From the IMG/VR virus record IMGVR_UViG_3300047480_000387, positions 1-20,164 of that record: a stretch of 20,164 nucleotides of DNA. One strand, given 5' to 3'. Source of the stretch: a virus. Position numbers and translations under genes: made by a program. Each line of letters begins with the position of its first letter. The stretch's first letter is position 1. Below, piece after piece: positions 6,072 to 12,884 of this stretch. The notes beneath the pieces are model-generated. The model was not told the DNA's origin. It searched no databases and worked only from the letters and a program-made list of their open reading frames with translations.

Positions 6072-6550
6072 GACATTTTGTCCTTTCTGATTGCTCTAAC
6101 GTCTGAAGACCTACGGGTTATCTCACGAGATACTAAAGCGGTGTCTCGTTCTAAGTTGTAAAACATCACCTCAATCATCTTTCGATACGCATAGATGTTG
6201 TCCAAGTTATCTGCCAATTTCATAACTGTAGGGTCACTAGCAACGGCTGCTTTTAAAGCAGCAACTTTGTCATTCTTTGTTATTTCACGAGACACCATTA
6301 GTTTGGCTGATGTCATGTCTAATGCTTTTTCCGCTGCTCTTTCATCAATTTGTGCTGCAGATAACTGTGTAGCAACATAGTTTGACCAAGCAGTCAATCT
6401 GCTAAATAACAGACTTAGTTCTTCACTATCCAATTCAGTCAAATCTCTTGGCATTAACGGGTAGTCGTCTTGCTGTTGAGCAATTGCAAACCCTTGTTCT
6501 AGTAGTTCATTTATGGCCTTTTGCGAAGCCTCGCCTAACTTAAGTGTCAT
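6065..6550 (-). CDS. Hypothetical helical protein (161 aa)
   Basis: The protein is almost entirely alpha-helical and charged. A segment at about 40-75 is followed by a long coiled-coil-like stretch (DERAAEKALDMTSAKLMVSR) and a basic C-terminus (VSREITRRSSDVRAIRKDK). No catalytic or metal-binding motif is seen. The ATG at 6550 is chosen over an in-frame TTG at 6562 because GGAG lies seven bases upstream of the ATG. It starts one base after the stop of the Cas4-like nuclease, so it may be a partner or accessory of that enzyme, as small helical proteins next to phage nucleases sometimes are; this is inference. Confidence 0.75.
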   Translation of the reverse strand: MTLKLGEASQKAINELLEQGFAIAQQQDDYPLMPRDLTELDSEELSLLFSRLTAWSNYVATQLSAAQIDERAAEKALDMTSAKLMVSREITKNDKVAALKAAVASDPTVMKLADNLDNIYAYRKMIEVMFYNLERDTALVSREITRRSSDVRAIRKDKMSW

Positions 6551-6551
6551 T

Positions 6552-7391
6552 TTATTCTCCAAACTGTAGGCAGGACTTGCATCCTACTTCTGTAATGTTA
6601 CAAGCAATAGGGGTGTTTGTAGCAACCGCTTCTACGACTTGTTGGGCTTTTTTAAATATAGGCTCAACTATTTCATAGTCTGCTTTTACTGAAAACTCTC
6701 TGTAATCTTGGTCAGCCTTTAGTTCATAAAGAAACACGATTTCTTCAACTGGATTACCCATTCGCTTTGTTAGTTCTAGGTAAACCTGACCTTGTAGCAA
6801 GTGAGTTCTAAAAGGACGACGAATACTTCGCCATGCTTTTGTCATATCTCCATCGGCTTTTGCAAGCAGTTCAGGTGCTTCAAAACGAAGGGTTCCTGAC
6901 CCAATTGATTTAATTTCAATCAAACAGTCGTTTCCAATTCCTTTTACCCAACCGTCAGAATGTCCTGCAATTTTTAACTCAGGGTCAACTAACGTCACTT
7001 CGGCATATCGCAAGAAGTGACCATACGCACTGCAAGATTTACACATTTTTGGAGAAGTATCGTAGAACTGTGCTCCACACACTAAACAATTCCAAGCACC
7101 GTAAAGCACACCCATTTCTCTAAACCAGTTTTGCCATTTGGAATGAATGAAATGGCCTTCATCAAAGATTGATTGAAGTCTGAGATTTGGTTTGTCTTTC
7201 TTTACTGTAACTCCCGTTAAAGCAAAGTAAGCGGCTCTTAGACACCAATCAGCCTTAACCATTTCTGATGGGTGCAGCACGTCAGTACGACGGTCCTCAG
7301 CAGGTTTAGCCAATAAATGTCTTTCAACATCTCCTACCAAGCGAGGGTCGCTCTTCTTTGCATCTAAGAACTTCTTCAAATCACCAGCCAT
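6552..7391 (-). CDS. Cas4/RecB-like PD-(D/E)XK exonuclease with inserted zinc knuckle (279 aa)
   Basis: The nuclease core is clear: D146 in GHSDGWV, E159-x-K161 in LIEIKS, and the RecB-family Q200-x3-Y204. H79-like context (FDEGHFIH, 76-83) also matches the family. One cysteine before the core (C50, ADWCLRAAYF) and three at the C-terminus (C264, C271, C274) reproduce the split layout that holds a 4Fe-4S cluster in Cas4 and AddB. Unusually, a four-cysteine module (C102, C105, C117, C120) sits between, probably a zinc knuckle. Phage Cas4-like enzymes act as DNA end-resecting exonucleases in recombination. The gene starts by TAATG overlap with WhiB, with GAGG upstream. Confidence 0.85.
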   Translation of the reverse strand: MAGDLKKFLDAKKSDPRLVGDVERHLLAKPAEDRRTDVLHPSEMVKADWCLRAAYFALTGVTVKKDKPNLRLQSIFDEGHFIHSKWQNWFREMGVLYGAWNCLVCGAQFYDTSPKMCKSCSAYGHFLRYAEVTLVDPELKIAGHSDGWVKGIGNDCLIEIKSIGSGTLRFEAPELLAKADGDMTKAWRSIRRPFRTHLLQGQVYLELTKRMGNPVEEIVFLYELKADQDYREFSVKADYEIVEPIFKKAQQVVEAVATNTPIACNITEVGCKSCLQFGE

Positions 7392-7714
7392 TACTCAACC
7401 TCGTCTAATCCCATTACGTATTCTTCTAGTGTCATTCGTTTTTTGTAATTCTTTTTCCATTTACGGAACAAAGCGTTACGTTCTCTGTGCGACATTCCTC
7501 CCCAAATTCCATGGGGCTCATCTCGCTCTAGTGCATCCCAAAGGCATTGTAGTCTGACGGGACACGGGTTCTTTCCGTTTTCGCCAAAACAGTATGACTT
7601 GGCTTCAGCAGCGATTGTTTTGTACAGTTCTTTATCACGTGGAGGATAGAAGGTGTCAGTGTCAACTCCTTTGCACCGAGCCTTGTACCTCCAGGCGTGT
7701 TGTGGTTCATCCAT
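7391..7714 (-). CDS. whiB-like: WhiB-family iron-sulfur transcriptional regulator (107 aa)
   Basis: Four cysteines (C14, C42, C51, C57) and the diagnostic turn GIWGGMSHRERN (69-80) followed by a basic C-terminus (RKWKKNYKKR) identify a WhiB protein. These carry a redox- or NO-sensitive 4Fe-4S cluster and bind sigma factor or DNA. The second and third cysteines are eight residues apart (C42-FGENGKNP-C51) instead of the usual two. Phage WhiB proteins such as that of mycobacteriophage TM4 interfere with host WhiB function and cell division; a similar host-directed or phage-timing role is possible. The ATG directly follows the upstream stop, with AAGGA about seven bases ahead. This gene is the main evidence for an actinobacterial host. 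Confidence 0.93.
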   Translation of the reverse strand: MDEPQHAWRYKARCKGVDTDTFYPPRDKELYKTIAAEAKSYCFGENGKNPCPVRLQCLWDALERDEPHGIWGGMSHRERNALFRKWKKNYKKRMTLEEYVMGLDEVE

Positions 7715-8035
7715 TTACGATTCCTTATCAAGAGTCTCTCTCATTTCCAGGTAATCGTCTTCAAGGAGAATCACGTAATTCTCCCCATCTAGATGGATGC
7801 CTAATATCGGGATACGGCTATCTAGTATTGCCTCTCTCGTAATCTTCTTTAGAACTTCTGATTTAATTGTGACCTGTTTTTTACCAGTCCACTTGTGTTC
7901 AATCAGTAGTTCTTTAGAACGTACGTCACCCTTTCGGGACCAAAAGGCTCCAGAAGCAGCAGTACGAGAACCGCCTATACGTTTTGCTAAACGGTTTTCG
8001 TGCATACGAGATTGCTTCTGACCTTCAGATTTCAT
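7715..8035 (-). CDS. PD-(D/E)XK endonuclease, Holliday junction resolvase-like (106 aa)
   Basis: The compact nuclease fold is indicated by E13 in the first helix, GGSRTAASGAFWSRKGDV with D37, and E46-H-K48 in LLIEHKWT, followed by a short alpha/beta tail (ILGIHLDGENYVILLEDD). The SGA...KGD...E-x-K pattern and size match small Hjc-like or VRR-type phage resolvases. Basic N-terminal residues (KQSRMHENRLAKRIGG) would contact DNA. It overlaps the upstream gene by ATGA and abuts WhiB. Together with the RuvC-like protein it gives the phage two junction-cleaving candidates of unrelated fold. It could also be a general nicking or repair nuclease. Confidence 0.75.
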   Translation of the reverse strand: MKSEGQKQSRMHENRLAKRIGGSRTAASGAFWSRKGDVRSKELLIEHKWTGKKQVTIKSEVLKKITREAILDSRIPILGIHLDGENYVILLEDDYLEMRETLDKES

Positions 8036-8265
8036 TTTTTCTTCTTTGTAGTTAAGTAGGGGGTTTCTCTGTCTATTGCTACCAATGTTAACGCTACATG
8101 TTCGGCTGCTAATTGAACAGCAACCATAAGGTCTTCAGGATGAGCCTTTTTAGTTGCATCTTTTCCAGCAAACATAGAAGTGTTATTGCCGTTAGTAACA
8201 ACGAAATTAAGTATGGCTAGGTATTCCTCCATAGTTACATACCAATTACAACGGTTATCTTCCAA
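8032..8265 (-). CDS. Hypothetical protein (about 77 aa), start uncertain
   Basis: This is a small helical protein with a hydrophobic stretch (DLMVAVQLAAEHVALTLVAI) that is amphipathic rather than a clear membrane segment, and a lysine-rich end (TTKKKK). I do not recognise it. The start is ambiguous: TTG codons at 8271 and 8265 lie in the end of the RecA-like gene, and AGAAGG is nine bases before the 8265 codon. The only ATG near the beginning is at 8232, without a visible ribosome binding site. The 8265 start is preferred because two other genes here also use TTG inside the upstream gene's end. It overlaps the next gene by four bases. Confidence 0.6.
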   Translation of the reverse strand: MEDNRCNWYVTMEEYLAILNFVVTNGNNTSMFAGKDATKKAHPEDLMVAVQLAAEHVALTLVAIDRETPYLTTKKKK

Positions 8266-9283
8266 GGTCAACTACCTTCTTTGCCAATTCTTCCTTTAAG
8301 TCTACTTCTTCACGGATAGACGAAATTACAGATTCTGTTCCCTGCCATTTACGTTCTCCATAGTAGTACCAACCGCCCTTACGTTCAATGATTTCGTGAA
8401 GGACAGACATAGCAGCGATTTCTTTAGCAAAATCGTACTCGCCAGGATTGCACTCCCCTCCAGGAGCAAAGTAGAAATCAAAGTAGGCTACTCGTTGAGG
8501 GGGAGCAGTCTTGTTCTTTAATGTTCGTACTTTTATGGTCTGTCCAACACGAATTTTGTTTGTTCCTGAACCTGTCTCAATCCATTCATCACGACGGATT
8601 TCACAGCGGGTAAAGAACGCATAGTTCTTACCTTCTCCTCCAGGAGTAGTTCTAGGGTCTCCGTGCATTACGCCAATTTTCATTCGGTATTGGTTAATAA
8701 TGATGCCGAGAACTGCTCGTTCATCTTCAACCAAACTTCTTTTCATGGCTGCACCAACAACTCTAAAAAACTTATTAGTAAGCATGGCTCCACGACCAAC
8801 AGTTAGTTCGTCCATGTTCTTTGCCATTTCAGGAGATGGAGACAACGCTGGTAAAGAGTCAATTACGATGGCATCTACAGACTTAGATTCAGCAAAAGCA
8901 ATTACAGAGTCGTAGGCTTCTTCCATAACATTTGTTTCAATAACGATTACACGGTCTGGGTCAACACCACACATTTCAGCGTATTCTGGAACCCACTGTT
9001 CTGCTGCTACCCATACAGTTGTGAAGTTTGGGTTTAATGCTTGGTTTGCAGCAATTGTTTTTAATGCAACCGCTGTTTTACCGTGTGAAGATTCACCAAT
9101 AAGTTCGTTCCATTGATTTCCTGGAAAACCTCCACCAAGCACAAAGTCAAGAGTGGTAGACCCGCTTGTAATTCTAGGGATAATGTCACTGCGAATATCA
9201 GCAGCACGAACAACTACGTTATCTCCAAATCGTTTGTTGAGTTGAGCAACAACTTTTAATGCTTCGTCATTCATTGTCATCAT
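8255..9283 (-). CDS. RecA-like recombinase (342 aa)
   Basis: Walker A is GESSHGKT at 63-70 and Walker B is AIVIDS at 138-143. The DNA-binding loop region strongly resembles bacterial RecA (INQYRMKIGVMHGDP at 196-210, then TTPGG at 212-216). E95-like context (WVAAEQWVPEY) fits the catalytic glutamate area. It is about the length of RecA but lacks an obvious typical C-terminal domain, ending in a charged helix (EEVDLKEELAKKV). It should promote strand exchange in phage recombination and repair. The start chosen is the first of two adjacent ATGs, overlapping the upstream stop as ATGA, with GGGAG about nine bases ahead; ATGs at 9280 and 9274 are alternatives. Confidence 0.92.
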   Translation of the reverse strand: MMTMNDEALKVVAQLNKRFGDNVVVRAADIRSDIIPRITSGSTTLDFVLGGGFPGNQWNELIGESSHGKTAVALKTIAANQALNPNFTTVWVAAEQWVPEYAEMCGVDPDRVIVIETNVMEEAYDSVIAFAESKSVDAIVIDSLPALSPSPEMAKNMDELTVGRGAMLTNKFFRVVGAAMKRSLVEDERAVLGIIINQYRMKIGVMHGDPRTTPGGEGKNYAFFTRCEIRRDEWIETGSGTNKIRVGQTIKVRTLKNKTAPPQRVAYFDFYFAPGGECNPGEYDFAKEIAAMSVLHEIIERKGGWYYYGERKWQGTESVISSIREEVDLKEELAKKVVDLGR

Positions 9284-9651
9284 CCGTCTATTCTCCCAAT
9301 AATTCCTTGGGGGTTCCAATTGCTTTGAGTGTCGTTGCCACGTGCAGATTTTGCAGTGCCTTCAACTTTTGCTCCTGTTAATGAGCCAAACTTACTACCA
9401 GACTGTGACAATGGATAGCCACAGTCGTAACATCTTGGAGCCGTGTTAGACACAGCCATGTAGTTACTGCTATTGCAGTCTGGGCAAGATTGATTCTGTT
9501 GTGCACTACCAATACGTAAATTTGGTTGTGGTTGAGGAGGAGTGTATGGAGTCATTGGTCGTTGAGACGGAGGCATTGGGGGAGACACGTCTTGTCTAGG
9601 CATTGGGGTTTGACCTTGTAACTTCTTTGCCCACCAATCAGCATTACTCAT
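9280..9651 (-). CDS. Proline-rich protein with zinc ribbon (123 aa)
   Basis: A short N-terminal helix (NADWWAKKLQGQ) is followed by a Pro/Gln/Met-rich linker (about 15-45), a four-cysteine zinc ribbon (C56/C59 in CPDC and C74/C77 in CYDCG) and a Gly/Ser/Asn-rich basic tail ending in PQGIIGRIDG. This layout, disordered arms around a ribbon, suggests an adaptor between proteins or to single-stranded DNA. The start is very well supported (AAGGAGG eight bases before the ATG) and overlaps the upstream stop as ATGA. Its place between the polymerase operon and the RecA-like gene suggests a replication or recombination accessory role; no family is assigned. Confidence 0.82.
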   Translation of the reverse strand: MSNADWWAKKLQGQTPMPRQDVSPPMPPSQRPMTPYTPPQPQPNLRIGSAQQNQSCPDCNSSNYMAVSNTAPRCYDCGYPLSQSGSKFGSLTGAKVEGTAKSARGNDTQSNWNPQGIIGRIDG

Positions 9652-10076
9652 AGTTTTGGCCTCCTTGGTCCAACTGATATCAAATGTAAATCAACCATTT
9701 GAGATAGGTTTCCTACTACTGCAGCAATAGTTAGTTCTTGGTTTGTTGCTGCAAAATGGTCCCAAAATTCGTCTGGAAGTTCTTTTGCTGCATCACCCAT
9801 CTTAGTTCTCTGTAGTTCAGTAGTTGCTTTCGCAATCGAATAAGTTTGTGCAAAAATTAACGGAAATAAATGAGCGATTTTCTCGACTCGTTCGTCACTG
9901 GCTCGTTGCTCCATTTCAGCAACCTCATCGCTTACATATGTTGTTCCAGCAATAACTCCAAGTGCAAATGCGTCTTTTAATTGAGAGTCTAAAAATAACG
10001 CCCTAATGCGATACATAATCTCAGCAACAAGAGCGTCTTCATCAAACTTATACTTCTTCTTTTTAAACCATTTCAT
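9648..10076 (-). CDS. Hypothetical helical protein downstream of the polymerase (142 aa)
   Basis: A basic start (MKWFKKKKYKF) precedes a helical body with several amphipathic helices (EDALVAEIMYRIRALFL, EVAEMEQRASDERVEKIAHLF, DEFWDHFAATNQEL). There are no cysteines and no known motif. The ATG at 10076 overlaps the polymerase stop as ATGA, with GGGGAG about eight bases upstream, so it is probably translated with the polymerase. It could be a polymerase accessory factor, but the position is the only reason to think so. Confidence 0.78.
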   Translation of the reverse strand: MKWFKKKKYKFDEDALVAEIMYRIRALFLDSQLKDAFALGVIAGTTYVSDEVAEMEQRASDERVEKIAHLFPLIFAQTYSIAKATTELQRTKMGDAAKELPDEFWDHFAATNQELTIAAVVGNLSQMVDLHLISVGPRRPKL

Positions 10077-12085
10077 TTGGCTTCTCCCCACTTTTGTACA
10101 ACGTGGGTATCCGCAATCAATGGAACAACCATGTCAGGCAATTTAACCCCTTCCATTGATTCTCGAATTGCTGCTGCAACCTCATCAGCAAGGCTGTCAG
10201 GAGTAATTGTCACTAACTCATCGTGCACTGTCAATAGCACATTGACTTCTGGTTCTTCTGTAAAACAAGAATGTGCTCTAACCATAGCCAATTTTATCAG
10301 GTCAGCAGCAGACCCTTGAATAACCGTGTTAAACGCTTGTCGTTCAGCACGGGACTTTGGTCCAAGGTCATTGCTTAACAACTCTGGAATGTACCTACGT
10401 CTTCCTAGTACTGTTGATACATATGGCATAGGACGCTGTTGTTTTGCCATTCTAATAACTCTGTTTCTGTAATTATTGATGTTTGGGAACTTAGCGTTAA
10501 ACAAATCCATTAACTGGTGAGACTCTTTTACAGTACACCCAATTTGGTCTGCAATTTTTTCTGGACCTACACCGTAAGCAATAGCCAATACCAACACTTT
10601 TCCAGCACGACGGTCTACGCCCATTCTGTCACCAATCGTGGTGTAAATATCCCCACCATCCATATAGTTTTTAACGAACGCTGGGTCTTGAGAAAAAGAA
10701 GCAATAATGCGTGGCTCAATTTGAGAGTAATCAGCAACTACTAACTTGTATCCAGGTGGAGCAATAAACAGGTTTCTAATTAACTTGCCGTACTCTCCTT
10801 GTGACGGAATATTTTGCAAGTTAGGCTCGCTGCTAGAGAAACGCCCTGTTTCTGCACCATGAGATTTAAAGTTGGTGTGGACTTTGCCATTGACTAACAA
10901 ACTGTTTCGAGATTGAGTCTTTGATTTACCTTTGGTAGTTCTAGTTACGTCTCCGCCTGTATACGGAGTTACATAAGTAGTCATAATCTTGTTCAAATCT
11001 TGGTATCGCATAATTTCAGCGACTAACGGGTCTTTTTCTCTGTAGTACTCCAGTGCTTCAGAACTTACAGAGTAATGTTGATAACTTACTTCTTCCCCGT
11101 TTTTAACTGCCTCAAATCCCTTAGGTGTTAAAGCAATCTTAATGGTCTTATTAGGTCTAATACCACGACCACCTTCGCTTTTCGGTGTGAACAAAATCTT
11201 TTGCTTTTCTTGAATGGAATTCATATGAAACTCACGACCAGCAAGTTTGTACGCTTCTGCTGTTACTTTTACTAAGTCTTTTTCAATTTGAATTCTTAAT
11301 TTATCAAGTTCTTCAATATCAATGTGAGCACCTGCTAATTCCATATCAGCAAGAACAAGCATTAAATCCATCTCTAACTTCCAAACGGTTGTTAGGTTGT
11401 AATCTTTAAGTTTTGGTTCATAAATCTCGTACAACTGCCAAGTTGTTTCCGCATCTATGGCTGCATACTTTGCAACATCTTGAAAACTATGCTTTTCAAC
11501 AGCGTGTCCAATACCTTTAACAACGTCTTTGTCTAACTCACGTTTAGCACAATCTGCTAAACCTAAACCGTTTTTAGTTCTGTTGTTTAAAATAAAAGAA
11601 GCAATCATTGTGTCAAAATAAGGTTTAGTAGGAACTTTCCCTCTGTAGTATTTTGCTACGGCTTTTAAATCAAATTTAATATTGTGACCAACTTTTACTT
11701 TGTCACTAAACATTAAAGGTTTGAGTGCTTTAAATACATCTCCTGGCAATAATTGAACTGGTGCTTCTGAAAAAACAGGGACCCATAAGTCTTGACGTTT
11801 TGTATAGTCTTGTTCTCTTAGTTCTTTGCCCTCATCTAAACGTTTCTGTCCAGAAGCCAGTAAAGGTTTATCCCATTTAAGAAAGTCACCGTTTGGATGT
11901 CCCATCGGGATTACGTCTACACGTCCAGAAGTTGCAAATGCAATCCAAGTAACTTCGTTTAGTAACGGATGTAATCGAGAAAAATCGTCTGCTCCGACTG
12001 TTTCAACGTCAAATGCAAAAGCAGGTACGTCTGCATAAGCAGAAACCATTTCTTCTAATTGCTCTTTAGTCGTAATTATGTTCAT
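10073..12085 (-). CDS. polA-like: Family A DNA polymerase with 3'-5' exonuclease domain (670 aa)
   Basis: The exonuclease motifs are intact: D26-x-E28 (FDVET), VGHNIKFD with D139, and Y207...D211 (YAAIDAETT). The polymerase motifs are motif A D452YSQIEPRI, O-helix R492R-x2-K496-x7-Y504G, and motif C H621DE. No 5' nuclease domain is present, as usual for phages. Two residues are notable: Leu500 occupies the position of E. coli Phe762, and Pro458 replaces the common Leu after the motif A glutamate. In phage surveys a Leu at 762 has been linked to slower, more accurate enzymes and temperate lifestyles. The ATG at 12085 follows GAGGAG. A perfect hairpin lies 21-60 bases upstream of the start. Confidence 0.97.
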   Translation of the reverse strand: MNIITTKEQLEEMVSAYADVPAFAFDVETVGADDFSRLHPLLNEVTWIAFATSGRVDVIPMGHPNGDFLKWDKPLLASGQKRLDEGKELREQDYTKRQDLWVPVFSEAPVQLLPGDVFKALKPLMFSDKVKVGHNIKFDLKAVAKYYRGKVPTKPYFDTMIASFILNNRTKNGLGLADCAKRELDKDVVKGIGHAVEKHSFQDVAKYAAIDAETTWQLYEIYEPKLKDYNLTTVWKLEMDLMLVLADMELAGAHIDIEELDKLRIQIEKDLVKVTAEAYKLAGREFHMNSIQEKQKILFTPKSEGGRGIRPNKTIKIALTPKGFEAVKNGEEVSYQHYSVSSEALEYYREKDPLVAEIMRYQDLNKIMTTYVTPYTGGDVTRTTKGKSKTQSRNSLLVNGKVHTNFKSHGAETGRFSSSEPNLQNIPSQGEYGKLIRNLFIAPPGYKLVVADYSQIEPRIIASFSQDPAFVKNYMDGGDIYTTIGDRMGVDRRAGKVLVLAIAYGVGPEKIADQIGCTVKESHQLMDLFNAKFPNINNYRNRVIRMAKQQRPMPYVSTVLGRRRYIPELLSNDLGPKSRAERQAFNTVIQGSAADLIKLAMVRAHSCFTEEPEVNVLLTVHDELVTITPDSLADEVAAAIRESMEGVKLPDMVVPLIADTHVVQKWGEAK

Positions 12086-12105
12086 GTTGCTCCTCAAAGT
12101 TAGGT

Positions 12106-12145
12106 GCAAGGGGCTTGGAGAAAGAGAGTAAACCAAGCCCCTTGC
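12106..12145 (-). promoter_or_regulatory. Perfect 13-bp hairpin in the ssb-polA gap (terminator or attenuator candidate)
   Basis: The arms GCAAGGGGCTTGG (12106-12118) and its exact complement (12133-12145) enclose a 14-base loop. On the minus-strand transcript the stem ends 20 bases before the polymerase ATG and lies 28 bases after the stop of the SSB gene. No U-tract follows, but actinobacterial terminators frequently lack one. It would let the abundant SSB message end or be stabilised while only some transcription continues into the polymerase. It could equally be an RNase processing site. Confidence 0.7.
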
Positions 12146-12172
12146 TAGGAAGGGACGGTCGTAGGAAGGGGG

Positions 12173-12841
12173 TTATGCGACCGAACGAGCAACTTCTAGC
12201 AACTCAGGGCGAGGAGTATCCCAAATTGCTTCAGGACCAAATGGTTCTGCAGATGCTACGAGTTCCTCAACCTGGGTAGGGTCAAGGTCCCAATCTTCTA
12301 CAAGGTCTGTAGAACGAACACGCTCTAGTGAGTATGTTGTTTGTGGACCTGTACCTGTGCGTGAAACTGAATAGTAAAACTTATTCAATGGACCACGCTT
12401 TGGGTCTTCATGGGCTGCTTTGATTTGACGGAATAGAGTTGGTGGAGCAGTAAGAATCATTGTCTTCTGTTCTTCACCGCTTAGTACAAGAACTGTGAAA
12501 GCAAATTTTCCACGTGGCTTGTCACCAAGAATGTCACACAACGGACAACCTTCGTTGTCTGTGTCTGCGATACATACGAAAGAACGCTTTCCAGACGAAC
12601 GGTCAATCCAATGTTGCTCGTAACTACGGAAAGGTCCATCACCAATGAACTTGATGAGTTGTGATTCCTCAGAGAACTTAAAGTCTAGAGGGTATTCGCC
12701 CTTTTCTTTAGTTGCTGTTTTAAGGACTTTACTTGCTGCATCCCATCCAGATTGGACGGTAGTTCCTACCTTTGGGGTTGCATTTTCGTCATCAGCGTCA
12801 AGATATGAGGCTGCGTTTACTGAAGGCTGTGTAATTGCCAT
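12173..12841 (-). CDS. Single-stranded DNA-binding protein, T4 gp32-like (222 aa)
   Basis: A potential zinc site H77-x12-C90-x8-C99-x2-C102 almost reproduces that of T4 gp32 (H64-x12-C77-x9-C87-x2-C90). It is followed, as in gp32, by a strand-rich segment (GKFAFTVLVLS) and a K/R-containing helix (TLFRQIKAAHEDPKRG). The start of the domain (LIKFIGDGPFRSYEQHW, 62-78) fits an OB-fold. The C-terminus is acidic in part (VEDWDLDPTQVEEL) but not the classic acidic tip. It should coat single-stranded DNA at the fork. The ATG at 12841 is preferred over longer in-frame non-ATG starts that would overlap the upstream gene; the upstream purine run AAAGAAG is weak. Confidence 0.72.
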   Translation of the reverse strand: MAITQPSVNAASYLDADDENATPKVGTTVQSGWDAASKVLKTATKEKGEYPLDFKFSEESQLIKFIGDGPFRSYEQHWIDRSSGKRSFVCIADTDNEGCPLCDILGDKPRGKFAFTVLVLSGEEQKTMILTAPPTLFRQIKAAHEDPKRGPLNKFYYSVSRTGTGPQTTYSLERVRSTDLVEDWDLDPTQVEELVASAEPFGPEAIWDTPRPELLEVARSVA

Positions 12842-12884
12842 CTTTATTTCTTCTTTCGGTAATGAGGCTTTCGCACTCGGTTGG

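Noticed and set aside
6552-7391. Possible CRISPR-Cas locus because of the Cas4-like protein.
   Set aside because: No repeat-spacer array and no cas1, cas2 or effector gene is present; Cas4-like exonucleases are common in phages on their own.
9280-9300. Longer N-terminus of the RecA-like protein starting at 9319.
   Set aside because: The extra residues lie in another frame of the zinc-ribbon gene; the ATG at 9283 overlaps the stop as ATGA and has GGGAG upstream.
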